A DNA stretch of 64,000 bases. It comes from Sphaerolaimus hirsutus. Lineage: Eukaryota; Nematoda; Chromadorea; Monhysterida; Sphaerolaimidae. Below are positions 51,398 to 61,400 of this stretch, piece by piece. Each line of letters begins with the position of its first letter. Within the stretch, counting starts at the first letter, position 1. A model generated the notes under the pieces. It ran no database searches. It was not told the origin of the DNA and saw only the letters and a list, made by a program, of their open reading frames with translations. Made by a program: the position numbers and the translations under genes. The stretch covers positions 5,890,001 through 5,954,000 of the forward strand of contig OZ038456.1 in NCBI GenBank assembly GCA_964036195.1, written 5' to 3'.

Positions 51398-53305
51398 TAG
51401 GGTGTCAAGTTTCCGTTCCGTTTCCGCCTTTCCGCAGGAAAATTTTTTACCTTTCCGTTTTCCGGCAGCCGAAATTTTTTTACCTTTCCGTTTTCCGGCA
51501 GCCGAAAAATGTTTACCTTTCCGTTTTCCGGCAGCTGAAAATTTTTTACCTTTCCGTTTCCGTTTTCCCGGCCCATTTTTCCGTTTTCCGGCTGAAAAAT
51601 TTTTACGTTTCCGTTTTACCAGGCCATTTTTCCATTTTTTGGCTCGATTTTCAGTTTTCTAGCATTTTTCCATTGTTTTTCCAATCTGTATTTATCTTCA
51701 ATTGGCTCATCCCATTGAGTTGTTTTTGTCTCTTGGAGCAGCATTGACAACTGGGATTTCAGGGTCAGTGAAACAGGTGCTGTGAACCCAATTGGGTCAT
51801 ATGCTGACACCAATAATTTATTCAAGTTTCATCTGGTTGGTGTTGTGATGCTGTCAATTTGCATTTTTTGGTGTTGATATTGCCAGCATGTCCGTTCGGT
51901 GATTTTATTTCATGCCCATTACTGCGACAATTTTATTCACCTTTGGACTACTGTCGTTTTCTGCTATTTCATTCATGACTGATCTGGAGTTTGACAGCCA
52001 TTCCCTCATGTTCATAGAACATTGGTTAAATAAAGCTTTGACTTTGTAATATAGTTCTAAAGCTTCAACTTCATTCGTGACACTCATGATGAAGTTATCG
52101 ACGTAAATGTTGTTTATTATCATCGCCAACTGGTTTCGTTCCCCTTCATTTTCTTCATATTCATTCATGTTGTTTATTGTCACATTTAAATGGTATTTTA
52201 TGACTGCTCCCAAAATTGCTGGGCTGCAGACAAGTCCAAACAGTACGCATTTAAAATGAAGTACTATTAAGTTATTTTCAGTTACTGGTTTTGAGGCATC
52301 TTTCAGCCAGAAAAATCGTGTGTAGTCTCTAGCTTGGTCATGCAATCCTATTTGCAAAAATGCCTTTTCAATATCAGCAATTAATGCTAGATTGCCTGCC
52401 CTGAACCTCAGGAGTAGGCCCAGTGCTAATGGTGTTGTAATTGGTCCTCTAAAAAGGCACTCATTGAAACTGGGCTTACCTGCCGACCCATCGTACACGA
52501 TTCTGCATGATGTCGATTTGCCCGGCGTGATTACTGGCTGGTGTGGCAGGTAATGAATGCCCTTGTTGTCTGTTTTGTCGTCACAGATCTCAATTATTCC
52601 CTTTTCTAGTTGGTCGTCCAAAACTTTCCGGTATTGTTCAAATAAGTTTGGATCTTTGTTGAATCTTCTTATCAGTGATTTATACTGCACCAAGGCTTCT
52701 GCTTTTCCCATGGGCAGGTCACTGATACTCTCTTTATACGGCCAGTCAATATAGTATTGTTTGTTGTTGTCGTTGAATTTTATGCTATTTATTATCATCT
52801 CCTCTGCAATGTTGTCATCAATTGCATAGGGGTCATCAGTGATTCCCACTGCTTCTAGACTGTGAAATTGTTGTAGTGTTTCCTTTCCTATGGCCACTAT
52901 GGCTACTTTTTGATGATTTTTTGTTGGTTCAGTTAAGCTTGAACTACAAGTGAAGTTACAGGCATGATCCATAGTTGCAGAATGTACAGCTACCACAATC
53001 AAAGCCAAACAGGCAAACCTGCATGCAGGTTCTCCTTCTGCAAATTTGTCTATTACCGTGCTAATTTCACTTTATTTTTTTCCGTTTCTGAAAATTTTGC
53101 TTTCCGTTTTCCGTTTTCCGGCATTTCATTTTTCCGTTTTCCGGCCAACAATTTTTTTTTACCTTTCCGTTTTCCGTTTTCCGCTGAGTGAAATTTTTTT
53201 ACCTTTCCTTTTTCCGGCAGAAATTTTTTTTTTACCTTTCCGTTTTCCGTAAAGTGAAAAAATTTTACCTTTCCGTTTTCCGTAAAAAAATTTTTTGACA
53301 CCCTA
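51398..53305. mobile_element. TAGGGTGTCAA hAT-type element carrying a BEL/Pao fragment
   Basis: Ends tagggtgtcaagtttccg / ttttttgacaccct(a) with exact 8-bp duplication gacctcat (51390-51397, 53306-53313). Both arms are (TTTTCCG)n as in 43989-44612; between them 51660-53045 is a piece of retrotransposon polymerase on the minus strand. Confidence 0.9.
51616..53008 (-). pseudogene. BEL/Pao retrotransposon polymerase fragment
   Basis: Minus-strand frame 53008-51905 shows, in order, the BEL/Pao reverse transcriptase marks YLPHQPVI, RIVYDGSAG, LLLRFRAGNLALIADIEKAF, TRFFWL and IYVDN where the active YVDD is expected. 51825-51616 continues with LLVSAYDPIGFTAPVSLTL and QWDEPIEDKY, the segment following the polymerase, in a shifted position after a break. 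There is no gag, protease, integrase or LTR: a dead fragment in an intron. Confidence 0.88.
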
Positions 53306-53555
53306 GACCTCATCGGTTGTCCAAATATCTGCGTCAAAAATATTTAATGGTGGACGGATTTAAAATTTTCGAGAATTCATAAATATTGGAAAATTCATTG
53401 AATCGTTTACTCAATACTTAATTTACTTAATAGAGTTAAAATGAGTTTTCTAAACATAAAACTACTTCGCTCGTGAAAACTGTCTAGGAACTTTCTAAAA
53501 AGCACAATTCATGACCACCATACATATTATTCCATTTGTGACGTGCACTTTTCAG

Positions 53556-53664
53556 AAAACGAACAATGCACCTCGCTTCCAGCGTTGACATCGACACCAA
53601 AAGTGGTTAGATCTTGGCGCAGTGCCAACGGGAACTTGCCCTCGCCACGGCCGTTGTTGACAAG
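53556..53664 (+). CDS. Exon of the MGME1-like gene
   Basis: Acceptor cacttttcag, donor gttcgg. Encodes NEQCTSLPALTSTPKVVRSW then RSANGNLPSPRPLLT. Two of three frames contain stops. The intron before it holds the hAT-type element with a BEL/Pao fragment. Confidence 0.65.
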
Positions 53665-53849
53665 GTTCGGGTTTTTTTTTCGAATTTATTGAGATCGATG
53701 GATATCCTCAATCCAAGCGGGATTCGAGGGTGCTAGATTTTTTGCTCGAAAAATCCTGGCATTTTCAGCACTTTTATGGACAAAACTCACTATGCCATTG
53801 CGGCGTGGGTCTTGTAGATTTGGAACCCTTCTGAGGTTCAGATAGATGT

Positions 53850-54310
53850 TAATCACACCGCCGGAGAGATAGATAGCTGGAAATTGTTTTGGGTGTTCGT
53901 GGCGGCTGAATACCGAAAAAAATGTCGGTTTTGGGGGGTGAACAAGTTGGTTGGGGGGGGGTCTCCAAGATGTTCGCCCTCGCAGGGGCTGGATAGATTG
54001 AAAGTGCTCCTCCGGAGGGATAGATAGCTGGAAAATTAGCCAAAACGATAGGCCAAAATAGGCTAAAAATGGCGCAAAAATTGTTATAAAACCGTGTGTA
54101 TAGGCGAAAGCCGCGATTTTAAAATGGTGTGAAAAGTAACGATTTTGACCAAAACTCGCTCCAGATAGGTAGATAGCTCAGCGATTTGGGGGTGGGCACG
54201 GGGTAGTAGCCTAAAGTTTTGCCTAGGTAAAAATAGATAGCTGAGCGGCATCCGGGATAGATAGATAGCTGGCGGATCTGGGGGGGGGGGCAGCCCCCCC
54301 CCCCCTCTTG
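53850..54310. mobile_element. CAGGGGTCTCC-family copy, rearranged
   Basis: ggagagatagatagctgg, gggtctccaagatgttcgcc and gatagatagctggcggat blocks in both orientations; ends not delimited. It fills the intron before exon 54403. Confidence 0.6.
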
Positions 54311-54402
54311 GGGGGTGAGCTAAATGTACCATTAGTTCCCAGCGTGGGGTGACGCCGCCCACACACGCGGCCAACACACAATATCCCCCCCCCCCCCAAC
54401 AG

Positions 54403-54592
54403 TACGCCATCGAGTCACCAGCTGCCAAAACCAGTCGAAAATGAATCTCCGCACTGCAACGAATCCACTAACGACAGTTTCGACGCCTTATTAGCCAGCC
54501 TGCCGTTGCAAAAGGAGAAAACTCGCGATTTTGAGGCGTCGCGCGTCAGCGATGGCGCCAGTACAGATGATTCTCTTTTGTGCGATATGCAG
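54403..54592 (+). CDS. Exon of the MGME1-like gene, Ser/Asp-rich
   Basis: The acceptor aacag follows a C run. Encodes STPSSHQLPKPVENESPHCN, SFDALLASLPLQKEKTRDFE and SDGASTDDSLLCDMQ; donor gtttgc, phase 0. If not spliced here, the frame reaches a TGA 11 codons later, so this could also be the last exon of a separate gene. Confidence 0.65.
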
Positions 54593-54851
54593 GTTTGCAC
54601 GCAAGCCGATAGGGCCGCGGGCTTGTGATTTTTTGCATTTTTTTGCATTTTTAGGATTTTGAATGGGTAGTGTGCTTGGATTATGTAGATTTGAAATGGC
54701 AATGCGTAGTTAATTATAGGTGATCTGCGTGGAGTATTTTTCAAATGATTATCGACGATATCATTTGGGATATTCCGCATAATTTGTTTTTATATCCCAT
54801 TGGCCCTGTACCTGTGCTCGTCTTTACCCGGCGCTCAGTTATACTCAGTGC

Positions 54852-55150
54852 CAGGGGTATCGTAGATTTTGACTCTCCGGGGGGGAACGTGGATATATAG
54901 CAAATCGATCCTCTGGAGGTATGGATAGCTGACAAAATTTGAGAGGGGTTGCGGGGGTTCAATATACAGGCTTTTACAAGGTGTAGAAGGAAGACAAGGG
55001 ATATAAATTTCTAAAAGTAAGTTAAAATAGCTTAAAATAGGAAAATCTTTAGGAGTTTTGAAGGGAGGGGTGTTCAGGGGATAATAGCAAAAAAATTACC
55101 TCCGGGATAGATAGATAGCGGTTTGGGGGGTTACCCCCTGGAGACCCCTG
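54852..55150. mobile_element. CAGGGGTATCG...TGGAGACCCCTG element
   Basis: Both ends of the family are present (caggggtatcgtagatttt, ctggagacccctg); flanks ctcagtgc / cgtgcccc do not match convincingly. Confidence 0.75.
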
Positions 55151-55298
55151 CGTGCCCCCCCCCCCCCTCCGATGAGCACCGGGCGATTGCTGTAAATGAG
55201 CAGTAGATGAGCACCGGTCCTCAGTCATCCCATTGAGTTCAATTTGAACGCTATAGGAACATTAGAGCATATAGTCTTTGTTGAATAGGCCCATACAG

Positions 55299-55496
55299 TA
55301 GGGTTCCGACCGATATATCGTATCGAAGCGAATCAACTGTTTTTTCATATAGAAAATTTTGAGAAAATATCGATATCGAATATCGAGCATTTTTAATAAT
55401 GAATATCGATATCGATTCCATATCGTATTGATATCGAATAATGAGTTTCAGAAAACATATTGATATCGAAAAGTCATATTTATCGTCCGAACCCTA
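55299..55496. mobile_element. TAGGGTTCCGACC hAT-type element, ATATCGAT core
   Basis: Ends tagggttccgaccgatat / tatcgtccgaaccct(a), exact 8-bp duplication ccatacag. The core is atatcgatatcgaatatc-type repeat. Confidence 0.9.
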
Positions 55497-55504
55497 CCAT
55501 ACAG

Positions 55505-56345
55505 TTGGTCGTGTTTGTAGAAAATGCACCTTCGGTATCTAAGTTTTGGCTGTGATGGCCAGTCGCGTGTGATGAAAATTTCTATTTCTATTTATGTTGC
55601 ATTATTTTCGCTTTACTTTTCAAGGCTCTGAAAAAGTCAGATCATGTCATGTGCATAAATTATCAAAGTGTATTTATGCCATTTACGCCTAGGATTGTTT
55701 TTCCGGTTTTTTCAACTTTGACATTTACAGTGCGCGCACAAATTCCTGTGCGTATTGGCACCGACCCAAGTGCCACTGTTACTCCGCGCACTCGCGCCAG
55801 CCTACATCATTAAACCACACGTGAATTTGGCTATTCGCCGCGCGTCGTTTTTCCTGTACTGATTTTAACAAAATTTCTGAGGCCCATCATGCGCATGAAA
55901 ATGGGAATAGTGGGTGGAGAGTACGCACAGAGGGCTAAAATTGTGTGCGTTCTCCGTAAAATGTAAGAAAATGTAGAAATTAAACTCTCGTTATTGAGTC
56001 CAGACACAAAACAAGGCGAGCCTGACGGAACGCGCGTGATTTTCGGGGTTAGCGCGCGCGGGCATTAACGCGAAAGTGGGCGGAGTCTATGCAGAGCGGC
56101 GATGCGCATCAAAATAGATGTGCGCGCACTGTAGCAATACTTGTAATTGTCAGCCAAATTTGTTTCGTCTTTTTACACTGAGTGTTTTTCAATGCTGAGA
56201 TGAGCTCGTACGTTTTGGGAAACAACGATCAGCTAAAAAACGTTTCTTCTATAGTTGCGATTTTACGATTGTGATTTTTCATTTGCAGATGTATGAGCTC
56301 GTATACGTGCTGTTAAAGATTTGTTTTCGGCAATTTTTTGCCAAG
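55505..56345. other. Intron, nothing recognised
   Basis: Unique-looking sequence with a CpG-richer part near 55740-55860 and 56030-56130 (agcgcgcgcgggc). No gene recognised. Confidence 0.4.
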
Positions 56346-56349
56346 ATCC

Positions 56350-56787
56350 AGATGGTGGCAGACGGTACAACCTTGCGGTAAACCGTACGGTAGGGTAAAT
56401 TTTCTATTTTGCGGTAAACGGTACGTTAGTGTAAATCGTCAATTTTGCGGTAAACGGTATGGTGCGGTAAGTCTTAAAAGTGCGGTACACGTTACGGTAC
56501 GGTAAATTTCGCAAAATTCGGTATGTGGTACGGTACGGTAAATTTATAAAAGTGTGGTAAATGGTACCATACGGTGCTATAAATTTTCCAAAAATGCGGT
56601 ACGGTACAGTAAATTCTGCCACGCTAAATATCCGTGTATGTCATGCCCATATACATAGGGTGGCAGAATTTACCATACCGCGCACCGCCCTTGTTCAGAT
56701 TTTCTGTACCGTGTACCGAAAAATTGAAGATTTACCGTACCGGCTACCGAAAATCCATACCGTCTGCCACCCTACATACATGCAGTG
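56350..56787. mobile_element. GGGTGGCAGA element(s), (GCGGTAAACGGTAC)n core
   Basis: ggtggcagacggtac ... attctgccacgcta (56354-56627), then tagggtggcagaatttacc ... gtctgccacccta (about 56656-56775). Core units gcggtaaacggtacg. The target duplication is unclear. Confidence 0.7.
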
Positions 56788-56999
56788 AAAATATTCGATT
56801 ATGATTTCTTTGATAGATGTTTTTGTTTAAAAATTTTATAGAGGTATCCGGAATGGTATTGGAAAGTTTTATCAATGTGTTTGACAAATAAATAGTACGG
56901 TTGTTGATCCACTGATGACTATTCACAAGATGTCCAACGGGCTTGCTCACTCAAAAATGTCCGACCCTTGTTTACGTCGTATTCAATTTTTCGCCTCTG

Positions 57000-57237
57000 G
57001 GACAAAAAAGCACCCAAAATGTGTCCCGGTCGCTGTATATGGATGTAAAATACATCGCTCTTCCGTCACTAATCAGACCAAACTATAAATAGGCATCACA
57101 ATGATATATACTGTAGGGCGACGAAATGCGCGCTTGCGCGCAAAATTTTTCCGAGCTACCAACTAAATCGCTTTACCAAAGTGGCATTTCTGGAACGGGG
57201 GCGCCCCCCCCCCCGCACCCCCCTGGCTACGTCCTTG
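57000..57237. mobile_element. Truncated GGACGTAGCCAGG element
   Basis: Only the right end ctggctacgtccttg and the gcgcgcttgcgcgcaaaat core are present. Confidence 0.65.
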
Positions 57238-57289
57238 CGACATGATGTCGTGAACCTAAAATCTCAGTTGTCACGGATGTCAACTGGTG

Positions 57290-57475
57290 CCAGTTTCGTA
57301 AGTGGCGAAGCGAAAGCGCAAACTGCAAAAGCGAAGTAAAATGGCAAGTTCAGTTAAAAAACAAATGTGCCATTTCACTTCCCACTTCTCATTTTACTTA
57401 GGTTTTGCCAATTTACTCACCATTTCACTTTGCTTTTGTCGTTTGCGCTTTCACTTCTCCACTTGCGGAACTGGT
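57290..57475. mobile_element. CCAGTTTCGTAAGTGGCGAAG fold-back
   Basis: tgccagtttcgtaagtggcg ... cacttgcggaactggtt, near-palindromic, related to the outer element at 26497-26849. Confidence 0.65.
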
Positions 57476-57540
57476 TGGCCGCCAATAAAAGCAACACGAG
57501 CAGCAAAAACTAGCCCTAAAAGAAGCATAGCCATACATAA

Positions 57541-57812
57541 TATACCGCAAATCCTCGAATAAGTTACCCCTTGAATAACTCCCCCCTGTTGGCGAGGTGA
57601 GGAAAATAACTCTCCCTCGAATAACTCCCCCCTCAAATAACTCCCCCTCGAATGACTCCCCCTGTTGGCGACCCCTGTTGGCGAGGTGAGGAAAATAACT
57701 CCTCCACGAAAAACTCCCCCTCGAATGACTCCCCCCTTTGAATAACTCCCGCTCAAAAACTTCTGACGAAAAAATAACTCCCGTGGGGTGTTATTCGAGG
57801 ATTTACGGTACT
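57541..57812. mobile_element. TACCGCAAATCCTCGAATAA element
   Basis: taccgcaaatcctcgaataa / ttattcgaggatttacggta ends; the core has duplicated ccctgttggcgaggtgagga and ctcgaatgactccc units. Confidence 0.8.
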
Positions 57813-58149
57813 TCGGGTACCCGGTACTATAGCTTCCACAGCTACTGCGGTACAAACAAACACCCTTTCTAAACAGGACTTTTTTCAAGCAGGGTGTATA
57901 GTTCACACGCGTTATCAGCATGCCCGATGGACGGATGGCAGTTATTGGCACCAAATTGGTGAATAGAATTATCGGCCCTTTCGTGTGTAGTGGGCAGGTG
58001 GGTTTTTGTTTGTTTGTCTGTTTGTCGGTTGAGTTTCTTTGGTTGTTGGTTTGTTTGGATTTGGTACTTTAGAAATTTTTCTAGATTGTAACGTTGACGT
58101 AGACGTCGAAAAATGCAACAAAAACTGCCATAAGACACTACAGACTAGT

Positions 58150-58350
58150 GAAAGTGCGCAGACGGTATAAACCCCCGTTGTTACATAACAGTCATTGTTT
58201 TTAATGTGTGTTCTGCGTTTCCCGGATCACAAACAGCAGCTTTTGTCATTAACATTCTCTATACACTAAATTGGGGGGGGGGGGTATTTCGAGGGGGTTT
58301 ATAAATTCAGTGTCCATTTTGAGGGGGGTATTTCGAGGATATACGGTAGT
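58150..58350. mobile_element. TACCGTATATCCTCGAAATA element, left end lost
   Basis: gcgtttcccggatcacaaac and tatttcgaggatatacggta as in the copy at 12531. It ends about 50 bp before the MGME1 exon at 58400. Confidence 0.65.
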
Positions 58351-58399
58351 TGAACTCTCGGTAGTACTGCGACTCCATTTGCTAATGTCTCAATTTTAG

Positions 58400-58467
58400 G
58401 TGGGCGCCATGAGGCAAATTTTGGATAAAACTGATTTGCTGCCGTCGCCCAACGACGTGAAGCCCGG
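58400..58467 (+). CDS. MGME1: MGME1 exon preceding the nuclease domain
   Basis: Encodes VGAMRQILDKTDLLPSPNDV then KPG. Of two possible donors, ccgg|gtttgt gives phase 2, which the next exon needs; the more consensus gtatgt 16 bp later would lead to an immediate stop. Contains the ATG that would start a compact MGME1. Confidence 0.75.
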
Positions 58468-61400
58468 GTTTGTTTTTGGTATGTGTTTAACGTCCCCGTG
58501 ATTAGAATTAGAAAAATGAAGAAAAAATTAGAACTGAAATATTCCTACTGAGAAAGATAAATAAATTGGTAACTCGGTGATGGGGGTTATTGTATTATGG
58601 TAGCCTAAAATTGTTGGTTACGGTTAGGGTGTCAAATTCCCTTTTCCGTAGGCAACCGCAGTAATCTTTTTTCCGTTTTCCGCCAAGTGTAAAAAATTTT
58701 CCGTTTCCGTTTTCCGGCAAGTGCAAATTTTTGTCCGTTTTCAGTAAAAAATTTTTTGACACCCTAGTTACGGCATGAATGGATCGCTTGCAGGTATGAT
58801 ATGAATACCTATTTAGATAGCTGGTGAAATTAGGGTCCCAACTCCGCCCACATTGGAGACCCCTGTGTGTCCGTCTAATTCATAACTCTATCGCGCAAAA
58901 TTCAAAGGTCGCTAAGCTGGGCCAGTGCATAAAATACCAAAAAATTATAATTTTACACAATTTCAGCACGCCTTTTGTGACCGGAAAAGCTATCTCAGTG
59001 ACGAATTTGCTTGAAGCCACGCGGCCAGAACAAAATAAACTTATGCTTGAACGGTGGCAAGAGAGAAAAGTCGCGGAATTGGGAGAAAATGGATTCAGAC
59101 AGTTTTTGTTTGGTTTGTTCTTTTCACACCGTAAAAGTACCGTATTTACTTGAATAATATCATTTGAACGCGCATATCAGGTGATTCACACTTGAATAAT
59201 TCCGCCTCTTGGATGTTTTCGCCCTGTTAGATGAGAGGGGAGATAATAATTTCAACCTTGAATAATTCCCCCTGTGGAAATACTGTTCGTGTTTTATCTG
59301 CAGCAATACAACCATGTAAGGGAACAAGCGTGTCATTCCAGGGGGTTTCCAAATTTTCCATTTGCATGTTGACAATTAGAATTAAATATTATACATAGGT
59401 AGGGTTCAAACGATATGACTTTTCGATATCGATATTCGATATTCGATATTTTTTCAAAATTTTCGATATCGATATTCGATACTCGATATTTTTTTCTGGA
59501 ACTCGATATTCGATATCGATACGATATGGAACCTCGATATCGATATTCGATATTCGATATTGAAAAATGGTCGATATTCGATATTCGATATTTCGATATT
59601 TTCGATATTCGATATTGCGATATGCTTTTGGTATAACAAGGCATATTTCAAGTGGCATATTGTATTTTCATGTGGTTGCACACATGTTTAATCATCTCTT
59701 TACTGAAATGTGAATGGTACAAGTGATTTTAACAAGCTTTACATCACTCAATGGTAGAAAATAGAAGAAAAACATGATGAATCAAAGTGTATCAGAGAAA
59801 AACAATTGGTAGATAAATATTACAGTTCATCCTTATAACCTAATTGCTTAAGGCCATGTTGCAAAAAAAGTATATCAGCGTTTTCTGGCTTCAAATTATG
59901 CACTCCAACAACAATGACATTATAAATACTGTACTTTTACTCATCAAATACAATACTATAAGCACATCAGATCAACCATAAACATCTCAAAATGAAAATC
60001 AAAAGTACATTTGGGGACACAATACAGGTTCGATATATCGAAAAAATGGTCGATATTCGATATCGATATTCGATATTTTTTCAAAATTTTCGATATCGAT
60101 ATTCGATATTCGATATTTTTTCAAAATTTTCGATATCGATATTCGATATTCGATATAAAAAATGGTCGATATCCGATATTCGATATTCGATACGATATAT
60201 CGTTTGAACCCTATACATAGGTAGTAATTTGAAGAAGTCAACCGAAATAACTTATGTGCACACCGCGTGCAGAACTTATGTCCACTGGCAGAACGGTACA
60301 CTCGTTACTTGCGACCGCACTACGAACGCAAAAAGATGGCAGCCAGCGAGAGAAAATAGATGCCTCACTCACAGCAAAAAGTGAACTTGTTCGGATGTAT
60401 TGGCAAAGTGCCCAGAATCTTCTTGAACATTTGGAGCCCATTAATGGCTTCGTCGAAAGAAATGTGAGCATGGAGTTTGCGAAATTAACTGGCAGACTTG
60501 ATGCAGTTGTTACATACAAGTCAGTTTTCCGAACCGTACACTAGTTTTCTACCGACTTTTCAGAATAAATAGGAAAATTCGTAAATTAGCTTTGAACGCA
60601 TTTGAGTTTGTCGCATATAGGCAGCCGTCAACTGTCGTTTTCGTCCATCAAACATGACTCATTGTGCCTACACACACTAGTTTTCACTGTGACTTCGTGT
60701 GAAAACTGAAATTTTTTCAAATGCAAATTAATGAACACGGTTGAATGATTTTATTGTATTTTAATTGGAATTTATATTAATGAAAGTTAAAATTTACAAA
60801 ATTTTCAACTAAAACACATGGCATACAAAAAGAGTATGCTGGATGTCGCCATGTTGCTATTTAAGTTTTCACATCGGTCATGGTGAAAACTAGTGTGTGT
60901 AGGGCCATTGTGCCTGCGCACACTAGTTTTCACACGAAATTTCGAAAACTAATAAATCAGCTTAGAACGTACTTGAGTTTTCTGCAATGAGGTGGACGTC
61001 AAATGCAGTTGACGAAGACAAAAAATGACACATTGTGGAAAACTCAAACTCAAAGGTCAATTATGAATTTCCGAAATTTCGTGTGAAAACTAGTGTGCAT
61101 AGAGCTATTCTGGTAAACTCAAATGCGTTCAAAGCTTGCAAGTTTACCGCTCTTTAGAAATTTCCGTAGAAAACAAGTGTACGTACAACGGTAAGCACAG
61201 CGATAAAGAAAATTGAAAAGCCATATTGGCGCACCGCACACTCAAAATTTTCAAGTGCAGTTTGAACGTTTTTGAGTTCCACCAAGGCGGAACTCCAAGT
61301 GCAGTTCGAACAATTTTTAAAGGATTTTTAGGGCATTTTTTGGACATTCGAACGGAGTCCGGACTAGGGTTGGCAAGCGATTTTTTTAAGCGATTTTTTT

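Noticed and set aside
58467..58480. The more consensus donor gtatgt at about 58482 for the MGME1 exon
   Set aside because: It gives phase 1 and an immediate stop in the next exon, while ccgg|gtttgt keeps the conserved frame.
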